A stretch of DNA of 64,000 bases, from contig JACKNF010000004.1 in the NCBI GenBank assembly GCA_024234995.1, positions 1 through 64,000 of the forward strand, given 5' to 3'. A program made the translations under genes and the position numbers. This stretch comes from Gammaproteobacteria bacterium (GTDB taxonomy: Bacteria > Pseudomonadota > Gammaproteobacteria > Competibacterales > Competibacteraceae). Below, in pieces: positions 35,429 through 44,555 of the stretch; within the stretch, counting starts at the first letter, position 1, and the number at the start of each line of letters is the position of its first letter. The notes beneath the pieces were generated by a model that was given only the letters and a program-made list of their open reading frames with translations, was not told where the DNA came from and searched no databases.

Positions 35429-36156
35429 GCGTTCTCTCCATTGCGGTGATCCGAATCGACCCGACCATCCACGAAATGGATGATTCGTTTAGCGTACCGT
35501 GCCATGCCGGGTTCGTGGGTGACCATCAATACGGTGATGCCCCGGTCGCGATTCAGGGCGGCCAGCAAATCCATGATCTCGTAGCTGCGTTGGCTGTCGA
35601 GATTGCCGGTCGGCTCGTCGGCCAGCAAGATAGCTGGATCGGTCACAATGGCGCGGGCGATGGCAACGCGCTGCTGCTGACCACCGGATAATTCAGCAGG
35701 CGTGTGGTGCTCCCACTGCCGCAAACCGACCGCGTCGAGGGCCGCACGTGCCTTGGCGTGACGGGCTGCGCGCGGTTCGCCCCGGTACACGAGGGGCAGT
35801 TCGACGTTTTCCAAGGCAGTCGTGCGGGCCAATAGATTGAAGCCTTGGAACACAAAGCCGAGGTAATAACGGCGCAGCAAGGCGCGCTGGTCGCGGGTCA
35901 GATTCTCGACGTGCATCCCGCGAAACAGATAGGCGCCCGAACTCGGGTTGTCCAGGCAGCCGAGGATATTCATGACGGTCGATTTGCCGGAACCGCTCGG
36001 CCCCATGATTGCGACGAACTCACCGGCGCCGATGTGTAGATTGACCCCGCGCAGCGCCAGAAACGCGGCTGGCCCTTGCCCGTAGGTTTTGGTCACGTCC
36101 CGCAATTCGATCAGCGCGCCGGTTTCCGGTGCGGCGCGTGCGCTGGCCGCGCTCAA
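35425..36156 (-). CDS. MacB-type ABC transporter ATPase
   Basis: Cytosolic ATPase of a MacAB-type tripartite efflux or lipoprotein-like transporter. Complete motifs: Walker A GPSGSGKST, Q-loop FVFQGFNLL, signature LSGGQQQR, Walker B ILLADEPTGNLD, H-loop VTHEPGM. Family start IELRDVTKTYGQG. The likely start is TTG at 36156, whose last bases overlap the adaptor stop; a longer frame to 36291 runs over the adaptor gene. It overlaps the permease start by 4 bases. Confidence 0.88.
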   Translation of the reverse strand: MSAASARAAPETGALIELRDVTKTYGQGPAAFLALRGVNLHIGAGEFVAIMGPSGSGKSTVMNILGCLDNPSSGAYLFRGMHVENLTRDQRALLRRYYLGFVFQGFNLLARTTALENVELPLVYRGEPRAARHAKARAALDAVGLRQWEHHTPAELSGGQQQRVAIARAIVTDPAILLADEPTGNLDSQRSYEIMDLLAALNRDRGITVLMVTHEPGMARYAKRIIHFVDGRVDSDHRNGENA

Positions 36157-37451
36157 GGCGCTGAACTCAGATGGGCGGTAATCACCGGCATGCCTGCCAC
36201 CAAATCCGTGCCCGTCACCTCGGTCATGCGACCGTCGCTTTGACCGGTGGTCACCGGAATCGCCACCGGTTGATCGTCGCGCAGTACCCACACCTGTTGC
36301 GCAGCATTTTTGCCGGGATCTCCCGTCACGGATTTCCTGGCTGCCGGGCGCGGCAGCCGGGGTAGCAGACTGGCCAGCAAACCGCCGCCGCTGCCAGGTT
36401 GCTCATTTGCCGCAGATTCTGGCGGCGTGAAGCGCAGTGCCGCGTTTGGGACCAGTAGTATGTTTTCCCGTTCGAAGGTAACGATTTCCGCCGTAGCGGT
36501 CATGCCGGGGCGCAGACTGAGATCGTCGTTATTGACGTTGAGAATGGTCTTGTAGCTGACCACGTTGTCCACCGTTTCCGAACCGAACCGCACCAGGCTG
36601 ATGCTGGCGGGAAATTTCCGGCTGGGATAGGCGTCCACGGTAAAGGTTGCAGCCTGCCCTGCACGCACCTGGCCGACGTCGGCTTCGTCCACGTCCACCT
36701 GCAACTCCATTTGCGCCAGATTCTCGGCCAAGGTGAACAGCACCGCCACTTGCAGCGAAGCCGCCACCGTTTGCCCCGGTTCTACCGAGCGGGCGAGCAC
36801 CACACCGTCGATGGGCGAACGGATGGATGCCTTGGTCAAGTCGGTTTCGCTGGCACGGAGGCTAGCGCGGGCTTCGTCCACTGCCGCGCGCGCGCTCGCC
36901 TCGTCGGCGATGGCGCGTTGCTGGGTGGCCTCGGCGGTCTCCAGCTCCGCCGGCGAAGGCACCTTGCCGCCACTCAGTTTGGCCACGTGCCGCAAGCGTT
37001 TGAGATTAGCGCGTGCTTCCCTGACGGTCGCCACGGTTTGCAATACCTTGGCGTCGGCCGAGGCCAGCGCGGCCTTGGCTTTGGCAATGGCGTCTTGGAG
37101 CTTGGCAAGATCCAGGCGGGCAAGCACCTGGCCTTTTTTCACCCGGTCGTTGTAGTCCACAAACACCGCCTCGATGGTGCCGGACAATTCGCTGCCGACC
37201 TCAACCTCGTTGACCGGCGCCAGTTTACCCGTCGCCGAGACCGTAACCCGCAAATTGCCTTGGCTGACCGTTTCAGTCTGATAGCGGGGTATTGCCTGGA
37301 TTTCAGCACGGGAACGGAGGAACGCGGCACCGCCGGCACCGAATGCGGCGAGGACGCTGGCCACGAGCAGCCAACGCAGGCTTCGATTTTTTGGATGCCC
37401 CGGACCGATGATTTTCGCCAGATCGGGATCGTGTTGTATGGATGAATTCAC
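36153..37451 (-). CDS. MacA-type periplasmic adaptor (HlyD family)
   Basis: A 432-residue membrane fusion protein: N-terminal anchor (LRWLLVASVLAAFGAGGAAF), first lipoyl half (VTVSATGKLAPVNEVEVGSE ... KKGQVLARLDLAKLQDAI), a long alpha-helical hairpin about 115-205, second lipoyl half (IRSPIDGVVLARSVEPGQTV) and beta-barrel domain (MELQVDVDEADVGQVRAGQ). It links the inner-membrane ABC permease to the outer-membrane channel encoded just upstream, with 4-base overlaps at both ends. Confidence 0.92.
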   Translation of the reverse strand: MNSSIQHDPDLAKIIGPGHPKNRSLRWLLVASVLAAFGAGGAAFLRSRAEIQAIPRYQTETVSQGNLRVTVSATGKLAPVNEVEVGSELSGTIEAVFVDYNDRVKKGQVLARLDLAKLQDAIAKAKAALASADAKVLQTVATVREARANLKRLRHVAKLSGGKVPSPAELETAEATQQRAIADEASARAAVDEARASLRASETDLTKASIRSPIDGVVLARSVEPGQTVAASLQVAVLFTLAENLAQMELQVDVDEADVGQVRAGQAATFTVDAYPSRKFPASISLVRFGSETVDNVVSYKTILNVNNDDLSLRPGMTATAEIVTFERENILLVPNAALRFTPPESAANEQPGSGGGLLASLLPRLPRPAARKSVTGDPGKNAAQQVWVLRDDQPVAIPVTTGQSDGRMTEVTGTDLVAGMPVITAHLSSAP

Positions 37452-38902
37452 GACGATTTTCCTTGCGCGCTGGCAACCGCTTCAACGGATACGCGCGGCC
37501 AGCCGCCGCCCAGCGCTTTGTAAAGTTGAATCAAAGCAGAGACATGTTCAGCTTCACTGGCCGCGAGGCTGTCTTCCAGTGCTAGCACGGTTCGTTCCGT
37601 ATCCAGCACCGTTTGGAAATCGGTGACACCCGCCGTATAGCGGTGCCGGGCCAGTAGCGCGGCAAGACGCGCGGCGCGGGTGGCATTTTGCAGGCTGATC
37701 TGCCGTTGCCGGGTATTGGCCAAGGCCGCCAGCGCATTTTCAGCTTCCTCCAGAGCGGTAAGCACGGTCGATTCGTAGTTAACCAATGCTTGCTCCTGCA
37801 CCGCCGTTTGGATCGCGATTTGCTGACGGATGCGTCCGGCGTCGAAGACCGGCGCGGCGATGGAACCCAACAGCGTCTGTGCGGCCGCGCCGCCGCGAGT
37901 TAGCGCGCCGAGGCTCAATGCCTCCAACCCGAGCGAACCGCTTAAGGTAAAGGTTGGGTAGCGTTCCGCCTCCGCCACGCCAACCCGTGCGGTTTCGGCT
38001 GCTAGCTTGCGTTCAGCGGCGCGCACATCGGGGCGCTGGCGCAGGGTGTCAACCGGAATGGGTGCGATTACTTGCTTGGGAACTTGGGGAATCCGGGCCG
38101 GGCGGGCTAACGCCGGACCAAGCGAGCCGGGTTGCTCGCCAAGCAGAATTTCCAGCCGGTGTCCGGCTTCGGTGCGGCTGGTTTCCAGGCTCGGGATTTG
38201 CGCCCGGGTCTGCTCCAGATTCGAGCGTGCCTGCTCCACATCCAGCGCGGTGGTCAAGCCTGCTTCGGCTCGCCAGCGGGTAAGGTTCAGGGTTTCGGAT
38301 TGGGAAGCAGCGTTGGCTTTGGCGATGTCCAGCCGGGATTGGAAGGCGCGCAGTTCAACATAGTTGAGTGCGACTTCGGCGGCCAGCGATACTTGCGTGC
38401 TGTGCAAGCTGGCCTCGCTGGCATCGAGATCGGCTTGGGCGGCTTCTTCGCTGCGCCGGAGTCCACCGGACACATCCGGCTCCCAACTGGCGTCGAAGCC
38501 AGCGCTGTAGAGATTAAGTGTGGCACCGTTGCCGGATTCGGCACTGGCCTTGGTCCGGCTGGCTGCCGCCGAGGCCGAAACCGCCGGGAACCGGTCCGCG
38601 CCGGCCAGGGCGCGGCGGGCGCGGGCTTCGCGCAGCTTGGCCTGCGCAGTGCGGAGGTCCAGGCTATTTTGCAAGGCCCGTTCGATCAATCCATTCAAGG
38701 TCGAATCGCCGAGTTGCCGCCACCAGATGGCTAAATCCGCAGGCGCGGTTTGTGCAACGGTAACCTTTGCTGCTGCCGCCCCTTGCCAAGTGGCTGGCGC
38801 CGCCGGTTCCGGTGCTAAATAGTCTGGACCCGCAGCCGCGCAACTCGCCAGCAAGATGATCGCCGCCAAGGCCACGGCAAGCGCGCGTTGTTGATTTAAC
38901 AT
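37448..38902 (-). CDS. Outer-membrane efflux lipoprotein, NodT/OprM family
   Basis: A 484-residue TolC-like channel. Lipoprotein signal with lipobox LLASC (MLNQQRALAVALAAIILLAS), then GPDYLAPEPAAPATW, typical of NodT proteins. Two repeated OEP domains follow (NGLIERALQNSLDLRTAQAK; NYESTVLTALEEAENALAAL). ATG 38902 with GGGAG upstream is preferred. First gene of the operon channel-adaptor-ATPase-permease, divergent from a two-component pair that probably regulates it. Confidence 0.92.
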   Translation of the reverse strand: MLNQQRALAVALAAIILLASCAAAGPDYLAPEPAAPATWQGAAAAKVTVAQTAPADLAIWWRQLGDSTLNGLIERALQNSLDLRTAQAKLREARARRALAGADRFPAVSASAAASRTKASAESGNGATLNLYSAGFDASWEPDVSGGLRRSEEAAQADLDASEASLHSTQVSLAAEVALNYVELRAFQSRLDIAKANAASQSETLNLTRWRAEAGLTTALDVEQARSNLEQTRAQIPSLETSRTEAGHRLEILLGEQPGSLGPALARPARIPQVPKQVIAPIPVDTLRQRPDVRAAERKLAAETARVGVAEAERYPTFTLSGSLGLEALSLGALTRGGAAAQTLLGSIAAPVFDAGRIRQQIAIQTAVQEQALVNYESTVLTALEEAENALAALANTRQRQISLQNATRAARLAALLARHRYTAGVTDFQTVLDTERTVLALEDSLAASEAEHVSALIQLYKALGGGWPRVSVEAVASAQGKSS

Positions 38903-39076
38903 GGTATCGCTCCCGAACATGCTGGACTGCTCCGGTCTTCTCATTGGCGCCACTGTAACGAGGGCATCCGTAAATGCGGGTTAGCATTGTGTAAAAAAAG
39001 GTAAAGACAGGCAAAAAAAGGTAAATATGCTTGGTTACCGGGCGCGGATCGCTATGATTGTTATTATGAAAGGCAA
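38903..39076. other. Divergent promoter region of the efflux operon and its regulator
   Basis: About 170 bases holding both promoters. GTAAA-type direct repeats occur at 38990-39028 (GTGTAAAAAAAGGTAAAG, AAAAAAGGTAAAT), spaced like OmpR/CpxR-family half-sites, so a plausible binding region for the adjacent regulator. Confidence 0.4.
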
Positions 39077-39784
39077 GTGAAGCGGTTGGCGGCGATGACC
39101 CGGGTGTTGCTGGTGGACGACGATGTCGAATTGGGCGAGATGTTGACCGAATACCTCGAACGCGAGGGTTTCAGTGCGATGGCCGTGGCAGACGGCGAAG
39201 CGGGCGTGCGCTGCGCACTGTCGGGCGAGTACGGCATCGTGGTCCTCGACGTGATGATGCCGCGCTTAAACGGTATCGAAGCCTTGCGCCGTATCCGTGC
39301 GCAGGACAGCCGTGTGCCCGTGCTGATGCTCACGGCCAAAGGGGACGACGTGGACCGCATCGTCGGGCTCGAACTCGGCGCAGACGATTATGTGCCCAAA
39401 CCCTGCACGCCGCGCGAACTGGTCGCGCGCATTCGAGCTATCCTGCGGCGCACTCAACTCCGGGAACCGGCCAGCTTGCCATCCGGTCCGCTCATGGCAG
39501 GATCGTTAACGATCTGGCCGGAAAAACGCAGCGCGGAATGGAACGGTGAGCTGCTGGAACTTACCAGCACCGAATTCAATCTCCTCGAAGTTCTGGTCCG
39601 CAATGCGGGGCGGGTGGTAAGCAAAAAGGAGTTGTCGGAACAAGGCTTGGGCCGCCCGCTGGCGCGCTACGACCGCAGCATTGACGTTCACCTGAGCAGT
39701 ATTCGCCACAAGCTCGGCGGCGGAGAAGGACGCTCGCCGATTCAGACGGTGCGCGGCATCGGTTATCAGTATGTCAAGGAGTGA
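39077..39784 (+). CDS. OmpR-family response regulator (CpxR-like)
   Basis: A 235-residue DNA-binding regulator. Receiver: VLLVDDDVELG, Asp in IVVLDVMMPRLNG, MLTAKGDD, DDYVPKPC. Winged helix: LTSTEFNLLEVLVRNAGRVV ... RYDRSIDVHLSSIRHKLGG ... TVRGIGYQYV. GTG 39077 (AAAGG upstream) or ATG 39095 are both possible. It overlaps the kinase start by 4 bases and is divergent from the MacAB-NodT operon, the probable target. Confidence 0.92.
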   Translation: MKRLAAMTRVLLVDDDVELGEMLTEYLEREGFSAMAVADGEAGVRCALSGEYGIVVLDVMMPRLNGIEALRRIRAQDSRVPVLMLTAKGDDVDRIVGLELGADDYVPKPCTPRELVARIRAILRRTQLREPASLPSGPLMAGSLTIWPEKRSAEWNGELLELTSTEFNLLEVLVRNAGRVVSKKELSEQGLGRPLARYDRSIDVHLSSIRHKLGGGEGRSPIQTVRGIGYQYVKE

Positions 39785-41124
39785 CCGCCTTGGGCCGGCT
39801 CTTTTGGAAATTTTTTTTCGCCTTCTGGCTGACACTGCTGATCGCAAGCATCGGAGTCGGTACAACCGTTTGGCTTCATCGAAAGACGCTGGAAGATCGT
39901 GACCGCGCCCTGGCGAGCGGTCCGCGGACACTGTTCCTGATCAGCGCAGCGGCGGCAACGCTCCGGCATGGTGGAATCGCAGCGCTGCGCGCGTTGCTGG
40001 AAGAACAGCATCGCCAAGGCAATGCCCCGGTGTACGTGGTCGACACCGCCGGGCAAGAGCTGTTCGGCCGGGCGGTCCAGCCTGAAGCGCTGGCACAAGC
40101 CGGCCGCTGGGCGCGTGCGGACCGGGAACCGCGCGTAGCCCGGCTGGAGACTGCAAATCAGCAACAATACCTGTTGTTCGTTCCCGTTGAAAGCGAGGCG
40201 GCGCCCCACGGCCCACCGCCGTCGCCTTGGGTGCCAATCAGCATCGGCATCTTAGCCAGTCTCGGCTTTAGCGCATTATGGGCCTGGTATCTGTCAAAGC
40301 CGATCCGCCACCTGCGCGGCGCCTTCGATGCGGTGGCAGCAGGCCAGCTCGACACACGAATCGGACCCCGCATGGGGCAGCGCCGCGACGAGATCGCCGA
40401 TCTCGGCCGGGATTTCGACCGCATGACCCGGCAACTGCAAATCCTGGTCGGCTCCCAGCAACGCTTGCTGCACGATGTTTCACATGAACTCCGCTCGCCG
40501 CTGGCGCGGCTGCAAGCCGCCGCCGGTTTGGCACGCCAGCAACCGCAAAAGCTGGACGCTTCGCTGGATCGCATCGAACGCGAGTCGGGCCGCCTGAACG
40601 AACTTGTCGGGGAACTGCTGACGTTGTCGCGGCTTGAAGCCGGTGTCAGCGGAACGCCGAACGAGGAAATCGATCTGGTAGGGCTAGTCCGGGATGTCGC
40701 CGGCGACGCCTGTTTCGAAGCAGAGGCAAACGGGCGCCAAGTGCAGTTTTCTGGCGAAGGCGAATTCGTCATCAAAGCGCGGGCCGAATTGCTGCACCGC
40801 GCGTTCGAGAATGTGATTCGCAACGCGGTCAAATTCACCCAGGAAGGCACGGCGGTTGAGGTAGCCGTCATGATTCCAGCGGCGTGCGGCCAGATGACGG
40901 TGACTGTCACCGACCGGGGTCCCGGCGTGCCCGAAAGCGATTTGCAAACCGTCTTCGATCCGTTTTTCCGCAGCGGAACCGATGTGAAAACCGCCGGCTT
41001 CGGTCTCGGCTTGGCCATCGCGCGGCGTGCCATCGAAATGCAAGGCGGGACGATCCGCGCGATGAATCGCGATGGGGGCGGACTATGCGTTAAAGTAGTT
41101 TTGCCGGCCAGCACCCTGGTTTGA
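39781..41124 (+). CDS. Membrane sensor histidine kinase (CpxA-like)
   Basis: A 447-residue kinase: TM1 (FFFAFWLTLLIASIGVGTTV), periplasmic sensor about 32-155, TM2 (VPISIGILASLGFSALWAWY), HAMP, HisKA (LLHDVSHELRSPLARLQAAA), HATPase (ENVIRNAVKFTQEG; TDRGPGVPESDLQTVFDPFF; GFGLGLAIARRAIEMQGG). Begins at GTG overlapping the regulator stop. Envelope-stress kinases of this type often control efflux, consistent with the divergent pump operon. Confidence 0.92.
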   Translation: MTALGRLFWKFFFAFWLTLLIASIGVGTTVWLHRKTLEDRDRALASGPRTLFLISAAAATLRHGGIAALRALLEEQHRQGNAPVYVVDTAGQELFGRAVQPEALAQAGRWARADREPRVARLETANQQQYLLFVPVESEAAPHGPPPSPWVPISIGILASLGFSALWAWYLSKPIRHLRGAFDAVAAGQLDTRIGPRMGQRRDEIADLGRDFDRMTRQLQILVGSQQRLLHDVSHELRSPLARLQAAAGLARQQPQKLDASLDRIERESGRLNELVGELLTLSRLEAGVSGTPNEEIDLVGLVRDVAGDACFEAEANGRQVQFSGEGEFVIKARAELLHRAFENVIRNAVKFTQEGTAVEVAVMIPAACGQMTVTVTDRGPGVPESDLQTVFDPFFRSGTDVKTAGFGLGLAIARRAIEMQGGTIRAMNRDGGGLCVKVVLPASTLV

Positions 41125-41286
41125 GTAAGCCCCTGGTGTTTCATCGGGCAACGGCAAAGACCCGCAACCAGCGCTTTCAAGCCGATAGGCCGTCTTCGCA
41201 GCGCCCGATTTGCGATACGCCTATCCTTAGCCCGCTAACTTGACAGTACCATTGCCGCCACGCATGCTTATTCTGCATTTGCCCCT

Positions 41287-43221
41287 TTGTGGCGGGGGCG
41301 GGGGGTTGCCGGAATCAAGAGTGTAACCATTGCAAGGTGCGCGATAATGATCGCATTGTCGGCCGTACCCATGACAGCACCCGCGCAAGAACGGGACGGC
41401 GAAGACGCATCGCATCACGTCGTCATCCTGAACGCAGCCGACCCCTACCTGCCGGCGTTCCTCGCGCTGGATCGCGGCCTGCGTGAAGCCATCGCCCTCT
41501 CAAAGCAAAGGATACCCGCCGGGCTCTACGCCGAAACACTCGATATGTTCCGGTTTCCGCAGACACTGCTCGCCGAAGATGTGATTGCGCTGCTCCGCAA
41601 AAAATATCGTGGCTTGAAGGTGGACGTGGTCGTCACGGCCGGGTCTATCGCGCTTGATTTCGCCCAGCGCCACCGCACGGAGCTTTGGCCGGGCGCGGCA
41701 ATCGTTTTTCATAGTGTGCCGGTGACTGTGCTGGAAGGGCGCAACCTCGATCCGCACACGACCGGTGTTCCGGTCCAGCTTGGATTCGAACAGACGCTCA
41801 ATCTCGCCTTGCATTTGCGGCCGGCGACGCGGCGAGTCGTTGTCATCGCCGGCGCTGCCGAACCGGATCGATGGCACCTGTCGCTTGCGCAAACGGCACT
41901 TGCGCGCTACGCAGGAAGGCTCGACGTCCAGTATCTCACCGGTCTCACGCTCGCCGACACGGTTGCAGCGGTGCGTGCGCTTCCTCTGGACGCGGTGGTG
42001 CTCTATTTAACGATGTTTCGCGATGGCGGCGGCGTACCGCTAGTGCCGCGCGACGTGTTGACGCGGGTCGCGGCGGTCTCGCGTGTTCCTATCTTCGGCA
42101 TGTTTGAGACCTACCTCGGCGATGGAATCGCTGCCGGATCGATCGCGAGCTATGAGGCGCAAGGACGGCGGGCGGGCGAGCTTGTCGCCAGGGTGCTCAA
42201 CGGAGAAGACCCCTCCGTAATCGGCGTCCAGGCACCGGCCATGTCCCATTGCATCGCTGACTGGCGGCAATTACGCCACTGGGGCATCGCTGAGAATCTA
42301 TTGCCAGCGGACTGTGAGATTCGATTCAAGAAGGTTACCGCCTGGGATCGCTATTCCTGGCAGATACTCACTGCATTGGCTGTCATTTTGGCACAGACCG
42401 CATTGATCATCGCACTCATGTTGAATCACCGGAGACTCCGGCAAACCCAAAGCGCGTTGCAAGATGAGTATGACCGGCGCAATCAGGCGGAGACTACGGC
42501 GGCCCACATGCGGGAAAGGCTGGCGCGCTTCAGCAAAGAGCGCAGCCTAGGTGCCATGGCCACCTCGATCTCCCACGAGATCAATCAGCCCCTGATTGCG
42601 ATTCAGAACTATGCACAAGCAGTTAGGCGGCGCTTCCAGAACAATATCGATGATAAAAAAAAGCTTATAGAACTCTTCGAGAAGATTGAGGCACAGGCGG
42701 AGCGGGCGGGAGCCATCACTCAACGCGTCCGGTCGCTGGTTGGCACGAGCGATGTGCGGTTGCTGCCCGTGTCTCTTCATCCCTTGGTCGAAGAGGTCAT
42801 CCGGATGATGGAACCGGAGACCGAACACCGGGGGTGCCGTATCACATGCCAGTCTGCGGGCGATTTTCCCGCGGTTCTTGCCGACTCTTTGCAAATTCAA
42901 CTGGTCTTGGTCAACCTTTTGCAAAACTCGATGCGGAGTATTTGCTCGAACGAGCGGTACGGCAAACAGGTGTTTGTTAACATGGACTCGATTAATGATC
43001 GGGACGTACAGGTCAGCGTGACGGATCAGGGTCATGGAGTTCCGCTGGATCGAGTCGCGGACATTTTCGAACCGCTCTATTCCAGCACCAGCGGCAGCAT
43101 GGGCATGGGGCTTGCCATTTCCCAAGCGACCATTGAAGCCCATGGAGGGCGGCTCTGGTACGAACCGAACCCGGCTGGCGGCGCCATTTTCCGGTTCACA
43201 TTGCGGAGATCCGGTGCATGA
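41287..43221 (+). CDS. Sensor histidine kinase with periplasmic ABC-substrate-binding-like domain
   Basis: A 644-residue kinase. After a signal-like N-terminus, residues about 45-340 resemble the ABC_sub_bind periplasmic fold (HHVVILNAADPYLPAFLALD ... DVVVTAGSIALDFAQ ... VPIFGMFETYLGDGIAAGSI), then TM (ILTALAVILAQTALIIALML), a coiled linker, HisKA (MATSISHEINQPLIAIQNYA) and HATPase (VLVNLLQNSMRSI; TDQGHGVPLDRVADIFEPLY; GMGLAISQATIEAHGG). The HisKA is FixL-like, matching the FixJ-type partner overlapping by 4 bases. Starts: TTG 41287 gives the better signal sequence, ATG 41347 has the better ribosome-binding site (AAGGTG). Confidence 0.88.
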   Translation: MWRGRGVAGIKSVTIARCAIMIALSAVPMTAPAQERDGEDASHHVVILNAADPYLPAFLALDRGLREAIALSKQRIPAGLYAETLDMFRFPQTLLAEDVIALLRKKYRGLKVDVVVTAGSIALDFAQRHRTELWPGAAIVFHSVPVTVLEGRNLDPHTTGVPVQLGFEQTLNLALHLRPATRRVVVIAGAAEPDRWHLSLAQTALARYAGRLDVQYLTGLTLADTVAAVRALPLDAVVLYLTMFRDGGGVPLVPRDVLTRVAAVSRVPIFGMFETYLGDGIAAGSIASYEAQGRRAGELVARVLNGEDPSVIGVQAPAMSHCIADWRQLRHWGIAENLLPADCEIRFKKVTAWDRYSWQILTALAVILAQTALIIALMLNHRRLRQTQSALQDEYDRRNQAETTAAHMRERLARFSKERSLGAMATSISHEINQPLIAIQNYAQAVRRRFQNNIDDKKKLIELFEKIEAQAERAGAITQRVRSLVGTSDVRLLPVSLHPLVEEVIRMMEPETEHRGCRITCQSAGDFPAVLADSLQIQLVLVNLLQNSMRSICSNERYGKQVFVNMDSINDRDVQVSVTDQGHGVPLDRVADIFEPLYSSTSGSMGMGLAISQATIEAHGGRLWYEPNPAGGAIFRFTLRRSGA

Positions 43222-43838
43222 GGAACGCACGGGAGCAAATAGTATTCATCGTCGATGACGATGCCGCAGTGCGCGATTCGATTCAGGAGCTGGTCGAATC
43301 CGTTGGTCTGCAGGCTGAGGGCCACGCCTCGGCGTTCGCGTTTCTGGATAGCTTTCAGCCGCAGCACTCGGGTTGTCTAGTGCTCGACGTGCGGATGGCC
43401 GCAATGAGCGGTCTAGCCCTTCAAGAGCAGCTAAACAAGCGGGGATTCAAAATTCCGGTCATCGTGCTCACCGGGCACGGTGATGTTCCGATGGCGGTTC
43501 AGGCGATGAAGGCCGGTGCCGTCGATTTCATTCAAAAGCCCTACCGGGACCAAGCCTTGTTGGATAGCATCAACGCCGCCTTGGTTTTGGATGCTGCCGC
43601 TAGGCACTCGTCCAGTGTAGCGGAGTCTCTCAAACACCAGCTTGCTACTTTGACGGAACGAGAACGGGAGGTGCTCAATCAGACTCTCACGGGCTCGACC
43701 AGCAAGGAGATTGCCCGCAAGTTGAGTGTCAGCCCACGGACCGTGGAGACGCACCGTCAGAACCTCTTGCGTAAGCTGGGAATTGGTACCGTCAAGGAGC
43801 TGATGCTTCATCTGGTTCCCCAGGTGCGGGATTGTTAG
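43218..43838 (+). CDS. FixJ/NarL-type response regulator with LuxR helix-turn-helix
   Basis: A 206-residue regulator. Receiver about 8-125: VFIVDDDAAVRD, phospho-acceptor in CLVLDVRMAAMSG, VLTGHGDVPMAVQAM, DFIQKPY, all FixJ-like. LuxR domain about 140-200: TEREREVLNQTLTGSTSKEI then ARKLSVSPRTVETHRQNLLR. It may control the downstream receiver and sulfatase cluster, in front of which TACGTA-rich palindromes occur. Confidence 0.92.
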   Translation: MRNAREQIVFIVDDDAAVRDSIQELVESVGLQAEGHASAFAFLDSFQPQHSGCLVLDVRMAAMSGLALQEQLNKRGFKIPVIVLTGHGDVPMAVQAMKAGAVDFIQKPYRDQALLDSINAALVLDAAARHSSSVAESLKHQLATLTEREREVLNQTLTGSTSKEIARKLSVSPRTVETHRQNLLRKLGIGTVKELMLHLVPQVRDC

Positions 43839-43944
43839 GGTCCACATGAGAATCACTGATCGGTTTTGTATGCCGGTCCCCCGCCCTGCATAATTACCTA
43901 GCTCTTCATAAACTATGTAAACCATCCTCTATGACCGGCTCGAT

Positions 43945-43954
43945 TACGTACGTA
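43945..43954. promoter_or_regulatory. TACGTACGTA palindrome (putative operator)
   Basis: Self-complementary decamer in the gap after the FixJ-like regulator. The same core recurs twice in the palindrome at 44531-44555. Confidence 0.4.
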
Positions 43955-44033
43955 GACCCGGTAGCTAACCGGATATTTTCTGTTCGACGTGCTGGTTAAA
44001 ATCATAAACACATTGATTGTTAGAGGAGGTGCT

Positions 44034-44081
44034 GTGAAGACGATCGTTGTTCCAAGCACCCATCGTGCGGGCACGCACTAG
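44034..44081 (+). CDS. Very short frame (15 aa) with a strong ribosome-binding site
   Basis: AGAGGAGGTG ends a few bases before GTG, which encodes MKTIVVPSTHRAGTH and stops. Too short to classify; might be a leader peptide, a small secreted or modified peptide precursor, or chance. It precedes the orphan receiver gene by 50 bases. Confidence 0.3.
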   Translation: MKTIVVPSTHRAGTH

Positions 44082-44131
44082 AACTTTCCCTTTCCTTTCT
44101 CGCGCCAAGGCAAGTCTGAACTGAAGCTTCC

Positions 44132-44521
44132 ATGGCAGATAAGACGGTCTTCATCGTCAGCGAGGATCCCACAGTCCGTGATTCACTCTCAAAGCTTGTT
44201 GCAGCGGCAGGTCTGCGCGCTGAGGCGTTGCCCTCTATAGAAGTGTGGTTCAGGACCGCTGCGCCAGAGTTTCCGGATTGCTTGGTGCTGGATACAAGCG
44301 CAGACAGTCTGGTCGGGCCGGAGCGGCTCGCAGAGTTCGCTCGGGCATGCGCCAGAATGCCGGTTCTGGTGCTGGTCCATCGTGGCGCCGTACAAACGGC
44401 AGTACATGCGCTCAAGCACGGTGCGGTGGACGTGATGCAGAAGCCTCTCCAGGCCGAAATCCTATTGGAGCGCATCAGAAAAGTGATCGCTGGAGAAGGA
44501 GAGGAGGATGCGGTCCATTGA
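44132..44521 (+). CDS. Orphan receiver-domain protein (FixJ-like, degenerate)
   Basis: A 129-residue stand-alone receiver. The fold matches the neighbouring FixJ-like receiver (VFIVSEDPTVRDSLSKLVAA; CLVLDTSADS; VQTAVHALKHGAVDVMQKPL), so it probably arose by duplication. The acidic pocket is SED rather than DDD, and the loop after the phospho-acceptor Asp is altered, so phosphorylation may be weakened. No output domain. It may modulate the FixLJ-like pair, or be used in protein-protein signalling. Confidence 0.8.
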   Translation: MADKTVFIVSEDPTVRDSLSKLVAAAGLRAEALPSIEVWFRTAAPEFPDCLVLDTSADSLVGPERLAEFARACARMPVLVLVHRGAVQTAVHALKHGAVDVMQKPLQAEILLERIRKVIAGEGEEDAVH

Positions 44522-44530
44522 CCCCATATC

Positions 44531-44555
44531 GACTACGTACGCTACGTACGTAGTC
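44531..44555. promoter_or_regulatory. 10-base-arm palindrome GACTACGTAC/GTACGTAGTC
   Basis: Perfect inverted repeat with spacer GCTAC, 8 bases after the receiver stop and about 190 before the sulfatase ATG. No T-run follows, so an operator is more likely than a terminator. Shares the CTACGTACG core with 43945-43954. Confidence 0.55.

Larger units (their letters stand above)
43839..44131. other. Intergenic region with TACGTACGTA palindrome and a short frame
   Basis: About 290 bases. Holds a palindrome at 43945-43954 and a 15-codon frame at 44034-44081, both listed separately. Confidence 0.5.

Noticed and set aside
40158..41180. 340-codon frame antisense to the CpxA-like kinase
   Set aside because: Ser/Arg-rich composition of a shadow frame; no domain features.
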